Source: CAWCCP01 sp963701245 (GTDB taxonomy: Bacteria > Patescibacteriota > Saccharimonadia > Saccharimonadales > UBA4665). From it: a DNA stretch of 64,000 nucleotides. The position numbers and the translations under genes were made by a program. Numbering within the stretch: the first letter of the stretch is position 1; every line of letters starts with the position of its first letter. Positions 27,609-35,683 of the stretch are shown in pieces. Under the pieces are notes generated by a model that saw only the letters and a list, made by a program, of their open reading frames with translations, did not search any database and was not told the origin of the DNA. Location of the stretch: assembly GCA_963701245.1 (NCBI GenBank), contig OY969576.1, positions 682,001 through 746,000 on the forward strand, read 5' to 3'.

Positions 27609-27626
27609 GCCAGCTTTCATGCTGGC
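27609..27626 (+). terminator. Weak intrinsic terminator after the truncated unknown gene
   Basis: GCCAGC, six-base loop, GCTGGC, followed by TGTTTGTGTT. The stem is six GC-rich pairs and the tail is T-rich but not a clean run. The rest of the 27585-27913 gap holds a second small stem (GCCCC/GGGGC, 27855-27872) and no gene that I can support. Confidence 0.5.
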
Positions 27627-27961
27627 TGTTTGTGTTGGACTAAGTTCAATTTTTATACAATATTGCTTATGAATTATCAAAATATTTATGCTTTTCGTCG
27701 TCACACTGCCCTTCTGGCTTACAACCGCCCGGCAAAATACACGGTTCGCAAAATTGAGGCACCGAGAAATTGAAAAGCCGGGCAAATTTTACTGATTATG
27801 GTGCAAGAGTTAATTGTTAGAGTTCCTAGTGAGAGTTTTTTGTTTAAGAACTGCGCCCCACTTCATGGGGCTAACGTTGCTGCTTAATAAAATACGGAAA
27901 AATCTCTATACTGTTGACCGATAACGTTCCAGAGGTTGATACTGTTATTAGAGGAGTTAAT

Positions 27962-28228
27962 ATGGATAATTCAACTAGGCAGATCATCGTTACAATACAA
28001 ACAACCGAACCGAATAAAGGTGTTAGCCCATTTCCATTAGCAGAAGCCGCTCAGCTTGACTCAATTCAAACCGAGTACGATGCTAGTAAAGTCTCTGGTG
28101 TAGATGTCGAGGTTATGATCGATAGGCAAACAATAGGCGGCAATACGCATCGCGGCGTAACAAATAAGCATTTTGATACTTTGGCGGCCTTTATCGGTTA
28201 CGCACGACGACGCTATTTCTGGCAATAG
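27962..28228 (+). CDS. Small hypothetical protein
   Basis: 88 residues starting MDNSTRQIIVTIQTTEPN. The ATG at 27962 has a good ribosome site (GAGGAG, 6 bp upstream), which favours it over the TTG at 27914. The sequence is mixed alpha/beta with a basic end (YARRRYFW); no family recognised. A plausible promoter (TTGACC 27914-27919, GATACT 27938-27943) lies just upstream. Confidence 0.6.
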   Translation: MDNSTRQIIVTIQTTEPNKGVSPFPLAEAAQLDSIQTEYDASKVSGVDVEVMIDRQTIGGNTHRGVTNKHFDTLAAFIGYARRRYFWQ

Positions 28229-28296
28229 TAAATGTTTTGTAAACAACTTTAAGGTGTAATACCCCTGTTATTGTGGTATAATGTAGTTTAAGGACA

Positions 28297-28887
28297 ATGA
28301 ACAAAACCGTGCAAAAACCTCACAAGTTATACTGTTACGTTGACGAAACTGGCCAGGATACCAAAGGACAGCTTTTTATAGTGGTCGCTATTATGACAGT
28401 AGAGCCTAGCGAGGTTGCGGCATTATTGGAAGCGGCTGAGTCGTCCAGCGGCAAAGGCAAGGTCAAATGGCACCGGAGCCGTCAAAGCAAGGATCAATAC
28501 ATTAGAAGCGCCCTGAGCGTTGATATACACATCAAAGTCTACTACCAAGTATTTACTGGCAATGAATTGTCTTATGAGCTCGCCACCGTTCAAGCAACCG
28601 CCAACGCTATAGACTCATACTGTCAAAGTGAGGGGATAGATGACTACAAAGCTACCATAGTTATAGATGGGCTGCGACGTTCCCTACAGCACAGGACTGG
28701 TAAGTTACTTCGTAACCTCGGTATCCGTACTAAAAGCGTGCGTGGTGAACGAGACGAGACCAACCCTATTATTCGGTTGGCTGACGCTGTTGCCGGCTTT
28801 GTCCGTGAAGCCCATGAGGGTAATGCTCATTTCAAAGAAATAAAAGAACACCTTGAGAACCAAGGTGTTATAAAAAAACTTCCCTAA
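28297..28887 (+). CDS. DUF3800 family protein
   Basis: 196 residues. The N-terminal YCYVDETGQD and FIVVAIMTVEP, and the later TIVIDGLRRS and RLADAVAGFVREA, match the DUF3800 pattern: an RNase H-like fold with an acidic first strand and conserved ADxxAG. Family function is not established, but members are frequent in mobile and defence-linked regions. An extended -10 (TGGTATAAT, 28274-28282) and AAGGA just before the ATG support expression as a single gene. Confidence 0.82.
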   Translation: MNKTVQKPHKLYCYVDETGQDTKGQLFIVVAIMTVEPSEVAALLEAAESSSGKGKVKWHRSRQSKDQYIRSALSVDIHIKVYYQVFTGNELSYELATVQATANAIDSYCQSEGIDDYKATIVIDGLRRSLQHRTGKLLRNLGIRTKSVRGERDETNPIIRLADAVAGFVREAHEGNAHFKEIKEHLENQGVIKKLP

Positions 28888-28891
28888 ATAC

Positions 28892-28923
28892 CAACGTACC
28901 ACCTTGCGGTGGTAGCGGTTGGA
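28892..28923. repeat. Strong hairpin after the DUF3800 gene
   Basis: CCAAC...TACCACC, loop TTGC, GGTGGTA...GTTGG forms a long stem with a small internal bulge. No T-run follows on either strand, so it is not a standard intrinsic terminator. The following 28924-29112 also contains the 12-bp palindrome GTCAGTACTGAC but no gene. Confidence 0.5.
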
Positions 28924-29112
28924 ACAGTCTATCCCTTGTGGGGCACCCGTCAGTACTGACAGTGTTCGATCTGCATGTTTGTGAGCACATTGTAGCACGA
29001 ATGCAGCACGTTCGTCAACGGTAGCCCACCTCTGATAGTATGCCACACTACCCCTATAAGGTAGATAAACCTGACCATAAAACCCACAAATGGCTATGCC
29101 AACCTCATAATG

Positions 29113-29751
29113 TTACTGCTGCCAGGTCGCAACCAAGTGGCAGACACAATACCCAGGCTCAAGCTCCTTGTACAGTGTGCACGTACAACCCTCCGGGGGT
29201 AATGGTGGGTTATTTATAAGTTCGTCGGTTATGGTAAAGGTTTTCTTGGTAAGCTCGTCACACGCCTGGCAACTGTGAGAGCTGACACTGACCCATACTT
29301 TCTTAAAACCAAGTTGGCGGCACTGCCTTAGCTGATACTTACAACTCTCAGCAATTAGCCAGGTGTACGGCTTATTCCGATTGTAGAGATGTTGCGCCAT
29401 ACAAGCATAGGTAACTTCTAAACTAGAGAAATCCGGTATTCGGGCAAACCGGTCATTGAGTTGCGCATAAATTGACCATGCTACATCACTCCAACCTGCT
29501 TCCGTGCCGAATCTCGCATTAAGCATCTTTTTAGTCTCCAAATAGGTATCCATCGTCACGTTAAAACCATAGGTGCTACTGAGCATTACAAACTCGTCAG
29601 AGATTAGCATTTCCTCTTTGGTAAGCAGGCTCTTTTTGAAAAACGGTTGTTTATTACGGACATAAATAATCTTGCCGCACTGCGGACACTTACAATTGGC
29701 CTTTGGTTGCTTGGCCAATTCACCACCACAGTAGGGGCAAGAAGTATCCAT
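29113..29751 (-). CDS. Zinc-ribbon protein of unknown function
   Basis: 212 residues. An N-terminal zinc ribbon is formed by SCPYCGGE and CKCPQCGKI. The middle is helical. The C-terminal part has a second cysteine set (SHSCQACDELTKKTF and PEGCTCTLYKE) in an arrangement like the Cys/His/Pro-rich end of phage head-morphogenesis (Mu F-like) proteins. That similarity is by eye only. It is preceded 4 bp upstream by another leftward gene, so they are probably co-transcribed. Confidence 0.6.
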   Translation of the reverse strand: MDTSCPYCGGELAKQPKANCKCPQCGKIIYVRNKQPFFKKSLLTKEEMLISDEFVMLSSTYGFNVTMDTYLETKKMLNARFGTEAGWSDVAWSIYAQLNDRFARIPDFSSLEVTYACMAQHLYNRNKPYTWLIAESCKYQLRQCRQLGFKKVWVSVSSHSCQACDELTKKTFTITDELINNPPLPPEGCTCTLYKELEPGYCVCHLVATWQQ

Positions 29752-29755
29752 GCTG

Positions 29756-30139
29756 TTAGACTTGTATAGCTGCTTTTGCCATTTCTACATCTTGAGGGCT
29801 AATGAACAGTACTATTACTTTCATATTCCAGGGGCCGGTAGCTGAAGTCATCGGCTTCTGATAGATGGTGGCATACGTATGTAACCCTAGTTCGTCTAAT
29901 ATAGAGATATTGTCTGTTAGTACTTTTTCGGCGTCAATCCTGCCTGAAATATCTATATCATCCCAAATATCACTGTAGTCATGGACGTTTTGGATGAACT
30001 CCTTTACGGCGTCAGTCGTCATTGAGTTAAGTTCGGGGTAATCCTCGGCGTAACCTTCGGCCTGAGCAATTAATGGAGCCAATGACCGGCCACTCCTTAC
30101 CCTGGGAAGTTCATATACCTTATTGTCTGATGTGTCCAT
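29756..30139 (-). CDS. Hypothetical protein, partner of the zinc-ribbon gene
   Basis: 127 residues starting MDTSDNKVYELPRVRSG, acidic in the middle (HDYSDIWDDIDISGR), ending in a beta strand and helix. No family recognised. It ends 4 bp before the zinc-ribbon gene on the same strand, and both proteins begin with MDTS. Confidence 0.6.
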   Translation of the reverse strand: MDTSDNKVYELPRVRSGRSLAPLIAQAEGYAEDYPELNSMTTDAVKEFIQNVHDYSDIWDDIDISGRIDAEKVLTDNISILDELGLHTYATIYQKPMTSATGPWNMKVIVLFISPQDVEMAKAAIQV

Positions 30140-30238
30140 AATTTCAATAGTTATATACCATTTAGAGTAAATAACCTATTGCTCGACACCCCAATAACCG
30201 TACAATACGCTGGAGCAATAACATAGTTGAGGAGAATT

Positions 30239-30322
30239 ATGATTAGACTAAGAGGCTCGCAGGCAGGCTTTAGTACTCTGTTTATATATATTATCGCGGC
30301 TGTAGTAATCATTTGTATCTGA
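30239..30322 (+). CDS. 27-residue prepilin-leader-like peptide
   Basis: ATG behind a clear GAGGAG site encodes MIRLRGSQAGFSTLFIYIIA and seven more residues. This is a short basic stretch, a Gly-Phe junction and a membrane helix, the shape of a type IV prepilin N-terminus without a globular domain. It is too short for routine gene calling. It could be a mini-pilin, a small membrane peptide, or the 5' remnant of a pilin gene. Confidence 0.5.
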   Translation: MIRLRGSQAGFSTLFIYIIAAVVIICI

Positions 30323-30465
30323 CTAGACCTTTAGCGAGAAGTTCATTAACTCACTTAACCAAAATCGCATAAATATTATTTGAAATAAACAATAAATGCC
30401 TTAATATTCTTAATTAATATCACGCATGCTATACTAAGCTTAAACATAAGCGGGATTTGTTTTAG

Positions 30466-31209
30466 ATGAAGAAGATGGACACACGTAATTCGGGCTTCAG
30501 CCTACCTATAGTTCTGATTGCTGTTGCAGCAGTTGTGGCAATAGGCGTTGTAGCTGGGGTGGTCTACAAAGACCATCACCACAAAACGACCACTACTAAT
30601 ATAAGCGCCTCGACCCCAGCCACTTCGCAACCAGCCAACAAGTCCACAACAAAAAGTACTAACCAGACCACGCAACCAGCCCAGACTACCCCCACTCTAA
30701 CCACATATACGTCAACCTCGGGTGGCTTTACGTTTCAATATCCTAGTAACTGGAAAGTAACCGATAGTCAGATTAATTCATCAGATCAGATTTACATTAC
30801 TCCAGCGACTTCGGGAACAACAACAGTAAATGGTGAGTCAACAGTCCCTGATATTTTTAATATGACTTTCTTTGTATCAACTGGCTCGGGTTCTAATTAC
30901 CAACCACCTGCAATACCTTACGGTACTGTACAGGCTTTGAGTAACGGCATTAACTTATGGACATCCGGCACTGCTCACTCTTCATATGTTGAGCATTCCG
31001 GCACCACCGTCTCATGCCCCACAATGGAAATAGTCAATTCTAACTCAACGCAGTTTAGTGCTGCACTGCCAAACGGTAAGTATTTGGTATTGAATGGCAA
31101 TTATTGCGGGAGTCAAGGCAGCGTAATAGATCAAACGTATCAGCAACAGCTTGCTAGCTCGGACTGGCAATCTGGGGTTGCCATCGTTCAATCAATCAAG
31201 TTCCAATAA
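30466..31209 (+). CDS. Membrane-anchored protein with pilin-like leader and PsbP-like domain
   Basis: 247 residues. The N-terminus NSGFSLPIVLIAVAAVVAIG is a pilin-type Gly-Phe junction plus membrane helix, but lacks the Glu at +5. A Thr/Ser/Pro/Gln linker follows (about 45-85). Then comes a beta-rich domain starting GGFTFQYPSNWKVTDSQ, which resembles the PsbP/MOG1-like fold common in CPR lipoproteins. It is probably exported and may associate with pili. An extended -10 (TGCTATACT) lies at about 30428-30436. It ends 13 bp before the CHAP gene, so they may be one operon. Confidence 0.7.
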   Translation: MKKMDTRNSGFSLPIVLIAVAAVVAIGVVAGVVYKDHHHKTTTTNISASTPATSQPANKSTTKSTNQTTQPAQTTPTLTTYTSTSGGFTFQYPSNWKVTDSQINSSDQIYITPATSGTTTVNGESTVPDIFNMTFFVSTGSGSNYQPPAIPYGTVQALSNGINLWTSGTAHSSYVEHSGTTVSCPTMEIVNSNSTQFSAALPNGKYLVLNGNYCGSQGSVIDQTYQQQLASSDWQSGVAIVQSIKFQ

Positions 31210-31222
31210 GGAATATGCGCAT

Positions 31223-32611
31223 ATGAAACACCAAGTAGTGGGGTTCTTCAGCAAAGGGCCAGTACGATTCGTAGCAATACTATTATTCGCGACAATCGTT
31301 ATACCTTTATTGGTAAGCATGACGTCTGTTTTTGCATATGATGGTGGATACCCCTGGATTGGTGCTTCACTTACGGGGGCTAGTGATACATTTGGTTATA
31401 ACCCGTGCCCATCAAACTCAACGGGCTGCATGGGAAATACTAGTAATGGCTACGGAGAAGATGACCCATGGTTGGAATTTTTCCGTCAATGTACCTCATA
31501 CGTAGCATGGAAAGCGAATACTGCTTTTAGTGGTTCTTCCGCTCCTATGGTCTATCAATGGAGCGATGCCAATAACTGGGCTACTGCCGCCGGTAATGCT
31601 GGGTACAGCGTGTACGCAGGAACATCTTCGTATAAACCAGTAGTGGGAGATCTTGCCGACTGGACGAATAGCTTGGATCACGTAGCGTATGTTTATGGAT
31701 TTGATAGTAGTGGAAATGCCGAACTTGATGAATACAACGTTGGCCTAGATGGTTTGTTCTATTACGGCCGAACAACAGCCAGCGGCTCGGCGGGTACACC
31801 CAGTGACTGGATTCACCTCGGTACTCTGCCATTTCATATTTCATTTCAAGGTAGTGGCACTGACTTAGATGTATATAACAGTTTAAGCGGACAAACAGCT
31901 GCGCCATCATTAGGTATGGCTTCTGGTACGAGCCCAAGCACCACCCTCACTTCAACGGGTAACTACCAAAGTGCCTTCCAAGGCAGCACAGGTGACTTAT
32001 ATATCTATGATAGCTATACCGAACTGACGACTCATCCACCCGTCGGTATGGCTTCTGGTACCAGCCCAAGCATTACACAACTTACAAATGGATCATATGA
32101 AGTTGCATTTCAAGGTGCTAGCACCGGAGATTTAAATATTTATAATAGCTGGACAGCCTCAGACACGAGTTTAAGTCTAGGTATGAAGTCCGGTACCAGT
32201 CCCAGTATAGTAGCCTCTTCAAACGGCAACTATTACGTTGCATTCCAAGGAAATACAGGCGACCTGTACGTTTATGATAGTTCCAATAGTACGACAACTC
32301 ATGTGGGGCTTGGAATGTATTCTGGTACCAGCCCAAGCATCACGAGACTGTATAGTGGTGCACTCGAGGTGGCTATTGAGGCAAATAGTGGAATACTATA
32401 TACATGGTATAGCTCTACTGGCACCGGGACTGACATGATGCTGACTATGAAGTCAGGTACTAGTCCTGACATCACTACCCTCTCTACAGGTATCTATGAG
32501 ATTGCCTTTCAGGGGAATACCGGAGATCTGTATATTTATGACAACAACTCAGGACTGACGACTCATGTCTCACTTGGTATGAAGTCCGGTACCAGTCCGA
32601 GTATAAATTAG
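31223..32611 (+). CDS. Secreted CHAP-domain wall hydrolase with lectin-like repeats
   Basis: The ATG at 31223 (MKHQVVGFFSKGPVRFVAIL) gives a typical signal peptide ending near VFAYD and decides the start. Residues about 45-200 form a CHAP amidase/endopeptidase domain with the catalytic Cys in FFRQCTSYVAWKAN and the His in SLDHVAYVYG. From about 205 to the end there are six repeats of about 45 residues, each with AFQGNTGDLYIYD-like and GMKSGTSPSI-like segments; these resemble beta-propeller lectin repeats. CHAP enzymes cut peptidoglycan, so this could remodel its own wall or attack a host or prey cell to which the repeats bind. Confidence 0.85.
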   Translation: MKHQVVGFFSKGPVRFVAILLFATIVIPLLVSMTSVFAYDGGYPWIGASLTGASDTFGYNPCPSNSTGCMGNTSNGYGEDDPWLEFFRQCTSYVAWKANTAFSGSSAPMVYQWSDANNWATAAGNAGYSVYAGTSSYKPVVGDLADWTNSLDHVAYVYGFDSSGNAELDEYNVGLDGLFYYGRTTASGSAGTPSDWIHLGTLPFHISFQGSGTDLDVYNSLSGQTAAPSLGMASGTSPSTTLTSTGNYQSAFQGSTGDLYIYDSYTELTTHPPVGMASGTSPSITQLTNGSYEVAFQGASTGDLNIYNSWTASDTSLSLGMKSGTSPSIVASSNGNYYVAFQGNTGDLYVYDSSNSTTTHVGLGMYSGTSPSITRLYSGALEVAIEANSGILYTWYSSTGTGTDMMLTMKSGTSPDITTLSTGIYEIAFQGNTGDLYIYDNNSGLTTHVSLGMKSGTSPSIN

Positions 32612-32626
32612 AAATTACCCAACTAC

Positions 32627-32672
32627 TTTTGTCCCCATGGGCGGTGACAAAACTGCCATCGCGGGCGATGGC
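32627..32672. repeat. Two adjacent hairpins after the CHAP gene
   Basis: First TTTTGTC/GACAAAA (32627-32652), then GCCATCG, loop CGGG, CGATGGC (32655-32672) followed by six A. They probably end or stabilise the CHAP transcript, but neither has the T-run of a classic intrinsic terminator on the plus strand. The remainder up to 32905 shows no gene. Confidence 0.5.
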
Positions 32673-32905
32673 AAAAAACAGATCATTTCAAAGAGATAAT
32701 GTTGAAAATCTGTGTCACCTACCCTTACAAGTATACGGGGTAGGTGGGCATGGCAATGTAATGTAATCACCGGTCACAATAGAATCAAATAACCTACTCC
32801 AAAAACTAACAATACCTAAAACAGCAAATAGAATTAAAAACCACTAACCTAAATACACAATTCAACTGAAAATAAGATTAACCTGGCAATGTTATACTGT
32901 TAACC

Positions 32906-33025
32906 ATGGATTTGCTGAAAGAAATACAGCGAAAACTAGATACTCATAACTGGAGCGAAGTAGCCTATGCAATTTATACGATCAACGGGAAGTTTGAAAA
33001 AGAATCCCCTACCGTAAATGCTTAG
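32906..33025 (+). CDS. 39-residue small ORF, likely leaderless
   Basis: MDLLKEIQRKLDTHNWSEVA followed by 19 residues, amphipathic at the start. A TATACT box (32893-32898) ends 7 bp before the ATG, as at other leaderless genes here. The HNW motif recalls the short ORF at 40736. No known family; coding status is uncertain. Confidence 0.4.
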   Translation: MDLLKEIQRKLDTHNWSEVAYAIYTINGKFEKESPTVNA

Positions 33026-33081
33026 ACTGTCGTTCCTATAACGAGCCAAACAGCATCAAAGAGTGCCCTGCAACCCAATCT

Positions 33082-33270
33082 CTAGCTTATTACGGCCAAC
33101 GTTGGTGAGCTCTCCTGCATGTGGTAGTTAGTAACTGGCGCATAGTGATGTTTTGGATCTATGGCGAAAATTATACTATCGCTAACCTCCTGAGCTGATA
33201 TACCCACCACTAAAAGCACCATAACCATACCGACGAAAGTCACTAAATCTGAACTGTTATTTCTCCCCAT
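33082..33270 (-). CDS. Small single-pass membrane protein
   Basis: 62 residues with a hydrophobic segment (DLVTFVGMVMVLLVVGISA) near the N-terminus. A CATAAT box lies 6 bp before the ATG on the minus strand. No family; could be a chance ORF. Confidence 0.35.
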   Translation of the reverse strand: MGRNNSSDLVTFVGMVMVLLVVGISAQEVSDSIIFAIDPKHHYAPVTNYHMQESSPTLAVIS

Positions 33271-33448
33271 ATTTGCATTATGGAACCATAAAAATGCACC
33301 TGGCAGGGGCTGCTAATTCTGTCTTTTCATGTGTCCAATCATATTGACCAACAAAGACAGTATAAACTGCTAATTATATGGGGTGGGGTTAAAGCTAACT
33401 ACGCTTTAAGGAATATGTATTATATCTTCCTTATGGAAATACTATTTT

Positions 33449-33688
33449 TTAATTATTCACTTCATTGTCACGACCAGGGTGTTCTGTTCCCTTGATGATC
33501 TCATTAGATAAATCAACTGTTGGTGGTTGGTTTGCGTCAGCAGGGTCCGGGAAGGTTCTAACTGTTATAGGTACTGGCTCATCAACGTTGATACTGGGCG
33601 AAACATGCCTTTGACTTTGCCCACCTTCACTACTTTGGTTTTGCGAATCACTGGGCAATGAATTGTCTTGTGTGGTGTCTACGTTCAT
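33449..33688 (-). CDS. Short acidic, disordered protein
   Basis: 79 residues of low complexity, rich in Asp, Glu, Pro, Ser and Asn (SDSQNQSSEGGQSQ; PDPADANQPPTVDLS). It overlaps the end of the membrane gene upstream by 41 bp in another frame. Overlap in the same direction suggests coupling, but no family supports it. Confidence 0.4.
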   Translation of the reverse strand: MNVDTTQDNSLPSDSQNQSSEGGQSQRHVSPSINVDEPVPITVRTFPDPADANQPPTVDLSNEIIKGTEHPGRDNEVNN

Positions 33689-34244
33689 TATCTTGTCTCA
33701 AGTTTTGTTTACTATGCTCCGTATTGTACAGCGAGAAAATCAGATGGACAAAAAGGATACTTACGCCAATAAATAACATGGCCTTGGCTATTCGAAAATT
33801 TTCATATTTTTTCTCTAAAAGTCTTGTATTGTGATCGTACGCAATGGCCATACTTTTATTAATCTCATCTTTAAGCCAATAAACACCAGCAGCAGAGTTC
33901 TTGGAGAAAATATCCAAAAGTTTCGTGGGGCTAGGATCGTCACGCCATCTCTCTTTTTTATGAGTAGGATGATTACGCAGGAGAAAAGTACGAAATATGA
34001 AATATCCGGCGGCAATAAAGCAAATTAACTCCAAGATCACTAAAATTGTATAGCTGCTGAAGTTCAAGTAGCTACTAGAAAGCAGCTGAAAATATCCCGT
34101 CAGTAAAGCACCAATACCCACAAGTAATATATTGGCTTTTGTATCCAACGCATTTAGCGATCCTAATTGCTGCTCAAGTTTATTGGATATACTGTCGTAG
34201 ATTAAGTCATATTGTTCTTCTAGCTCGTTGTCTCTACTAGCCAT
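33648..34244 (-). CDS. Membrane protein resembling Pycsar/SLATT-type effectors
   Basis: 198 residues. The N-terminal helix (YDLIYDSISNKLEQQLGSLN) leads into DTKANILLVGIGALLTGYFQ and a second membrane helix. This is the pattern of the Pycsar transmembrane effector domain, where a D-x-K-A motif precedes the first helix. A third membrane helix lies near the C-terminus (AMLFIGVSILFVHLIFSLY). Such proteins are membrane-damaging effectors in nucleotide-signalling immunity, but no cyclase gene is next to it, so the role is inference. A TATAAT box (34258-34253) ends 8 bp before the ATG, again leaderless. Confidence 0.6.
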   Translation of the reverse strand: MASRDNELEEQYDLIYDSISNKLEQQLGSLNALDTKANILLVGIGALLTGYFQLLSSSYLNFSSYTILVILELICFIAAGYFIFRTFLLRNHPTHKKERWRDDPSPTKLLDIFSKNSAAGVYWLKDEINKSMAIAYDHNTRLLEKKYENFRIAKAMLFIGVSILFVHLIFSLYNTEHSKQNLRQDNERRHHTRQFIAQ

Positions 34245-34323
34245 AAAAATACATTATAAAGATCGTCTAAATTAAAAAACAATTTGATTGCCTAAGGTAC
34301 AACTCTTGTTATACTGATAACAG
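34245..34323. promoter_or_regulatory. Divergent promoters between membrane effector and protease genes
   Basis: Minus strand: TATAAT (34258-34253), 8 bp before the effector ATG. Plus strand: TTGCCT, 16 bp, TATACT (34312-34317), 6 bp before the protease ATG. Both transcripts would begin at or next to the start codon. Confidence 0.6.
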
Positions 34324-34644
34324 ATGAAAATCGAATATCCGCTATTCATCGTGAGGGGTGGGATATACGATGCTGCTATGGACGACACAGACAAACTCTT
34401 TTCAGATAAGAGTGGTGATGTCATTTATATGGTAATAGAATCTAATGGTGGAGATCCAACCATTGGTTACAGGATAATGCGACTTCTACAAGCAAAATAT
34501 ACGAAGATAATTGCTATAGTTCCCAATGAAGCATACAGCGCTGCAACTTTGATGGCTCTAGGTGCTGATGTAATTTATATGAGAAAAGCGCATGCCTCGG
34601 CCCGCTCGACATCCAAATTAAACATCCTTCTGACGGCTCAATGA
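34324..34644 (+). CDS. SDH/SppA-ClpP-fold protease, N-terminal part (frameshifted)
   Basis: The 5' part of a serine protease of the SDH_sah (serine dehydrogenase proteinase) type. VIESNGGDPTIGYRIMRLL is the oxyanion loop with GGDP, and AIVPNEAYSAATLMALGADVIYM carries the nucleophile Ser. After MRKA the frame runs into nonsense. The next frame continues KSACLGPLDIQIKHPSDGSM, exactly what the family has (xLGPLDPQI). A missing A in the run 34584-34587 explains it. No signal peptide is visible. Confidence 0.75.
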   Translation: MKIEYPLFIVRGGIYDAAMDDTDKLFSDKSGDVIYMVIESNGGDPTIGYRIMRLLQAKYTKIIAIVPNEAYSAATLMALGADVIYMRKAHASARSTSKLNILLTAQ

Positions 34645-35201
34645 TATCATCATTAGAGATCCGTGACTCTCTTGCAAGTTTGTATGGATCATATTCTAGT
34701 TATGCTTCATATATTTTTGATCTACTAAAGGCTCAACCTATAAGCTTGGGGAAAAAAGATGCAGCAAAATTGGCAATGGAGTCTGCGTCTGAGCTTATTA
34801 AGCCGCTAATTGAAAAAATTGACCCCATATATTTTGTAAAAAGCATGCGCAGTTCCAGGATCAGTCAGAATTATGCTGAGAAATTATTGAATGCAAGGAT
34901 GATGAAGGGGAAGAAATTGCCTGCTAATTCTATAAGTCGTATATTGGCAAATGAGTATGACTATCATGGTTATGCTATTATGCTAGAAGAAGCTCAAACC
35001 TTAGACCTTAATGTTGAAGATGTAAGCAAATTAGATATGTGGGATGTTATAAAAGCAATACATAATAAAAACATTGACGACGGAGTTCGTCTTACGAAGT
35101 TTAATGTTGATGTTGCGGATGCATCGTCCGATAAATCACAAACTGCTAAAGTCAAAGCTGCTACAGTTAAAACAGAAATTAAGGGGGACAATCAGGAATG
35201 A
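34641..35201 (+). CDS. SDH/SppA-ClpP-fold protease, C-terminal part
   Basis: Continuation of the preceding protease in the shifted frame. It gives the helical C-terminal region (SSLEIRDSLASLYGSYSSYA, then KPLIEKIDPIYFVKSMRSSR, then MLEEAQTLDLNVEDVSKLD), which is typical of the SDH_sah family after the catalytic core. The ATG at 34641 is internal to the original gene, so this is not a natural start. The full reading is about 290 residues. The last 25 residues are Ala/Lys/Thr-rich. Confidence 0.75.
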   Translation: MISSLEIRDSLASLYGSYSSYASYIFDLLKAQPISLGKKDAAKLAMESASELIKPLIEKIDPIYFVKSMRSSRISQNYAEKLLNARMMKGKKLPANSISRILANEYDYHGYAIMLEEAQTLDLNVEDVSKLDMWDVIKAIHNKNIDDGVRLTKFNVDVADASSDKSQTAKVKAATVKTEIKGDNQE

Positions 35202-35422
35202 GCGAGAATGACAAACCTAGACTATTTAATTTAGCACCAGTAGACCAAAATTATTTAAATGCCAATTACTCTCAATTCTCTGTAGTCTCTTCGATTGTTA
35301 GGAACGTTGAAAAAGCGACCACAAGATATAAGCAATACATGGACTCAGAGCTCATTAAGGCGTCAGAGAAACGGTCTCAACAAGTTGCAGATATTAAAAA
35401 AATGAAATCCGAGCAATCATAA
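35198..35422 (+). CDS. Small helical protein coupled to the protease gene
   Basis: 74 residues (MSENDKPRLFNLAPVDQNYL and on), mostly helical and ending in a charged Lys-rich tail. The ATGA overlap with the protease stop shows translational coupling. No family recognised; may be an adaptor or partner of the protease. Confidence 0.6.
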   Translation: MSENDKPRLFNLAPVDQNYLNANYSQFSVVSSIVRNVEKATTRYKQYMDSELIKASEKRSQQVADIKKMKSEQS

Positions 35423-35472
35423 CCCGACTAAAATATTTAGACAACATATCGAATTGCCAACAGCAATAATCA

Positions 35473-35501
35473 TTGACCAATAACCATTAGCATACTACTA
35501 T
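35473..35501 (+). promoter_or_regulatory. Promoter of the truncated gene stub
   Basis: TTGACC (35473-35478), 17-bp spacer, TACTAT (35496-35501). The ATG at 35512 begins 10 bp after the -10 box, so the transcript is nearly leaderless. Confidence 0.65.
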
Positions 35502-35511
35502 TCCAACAGTC

Positions 35512-35645
35512 ATGGGGGTGGATAAGAATAATATACTTAACTGGTATGAGTTGGCCTGGCCGCAGGAGCTTGATGCCGAATCAGTGCACGCGTGGTTGCA
35601 AGCCATAGGCGGCAACAACGGCAGTCGGGGCATGCGGTTCATAGT
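35512..35645 (+). pseudogene. 5' stub of a gene cut by the inner Tn3 end
   Basis: 44 codons (MGVDKNNILNWYELAWPQEL, then ESVHAWLQAIG and RGMRFIVGS) run straight into the type A inverted repeat at 35646 and stop inside it. The WPQ-L-x-ES-V-x-x-WL pattern reminds me of the N-terminal region of the large VirD4/TraG-like or HerA-type ATPases found beside CPR secretion genes, but the stub is too short to prove this. The rest of the gene is not in the window. Confidence 0.5.
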
Positions 35646-35683
35646 GGGGTCGCTTCAGGAAACGGATAAAATCGTACGCTAAG
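35646..35683. repeat. Inner terminal inverted repeat, Tn3 type A
   Basis: 38 bp beginning GGGGTCGCTTCAGGAAACGG and ending ACGCTAAG. It differs from the right end at five positions, and the tnpA stop lies within it. Confidence 0.9.

Noticed and set aside
31860..32600. Possible CRISPR array or tandem DNA repeat in the CHAP gene
   Set aside because: The periodicity of about 135 bp is at the protein-repeat level with diverged codons; there are no identical short repeats with spacers.
32655..32678. Intrinsic terminator for the CHAP gene
   Set aside because: The stem is followed by six A on the plus strand rather than T, so it does not fit the standard model; kept only as a hairpin.
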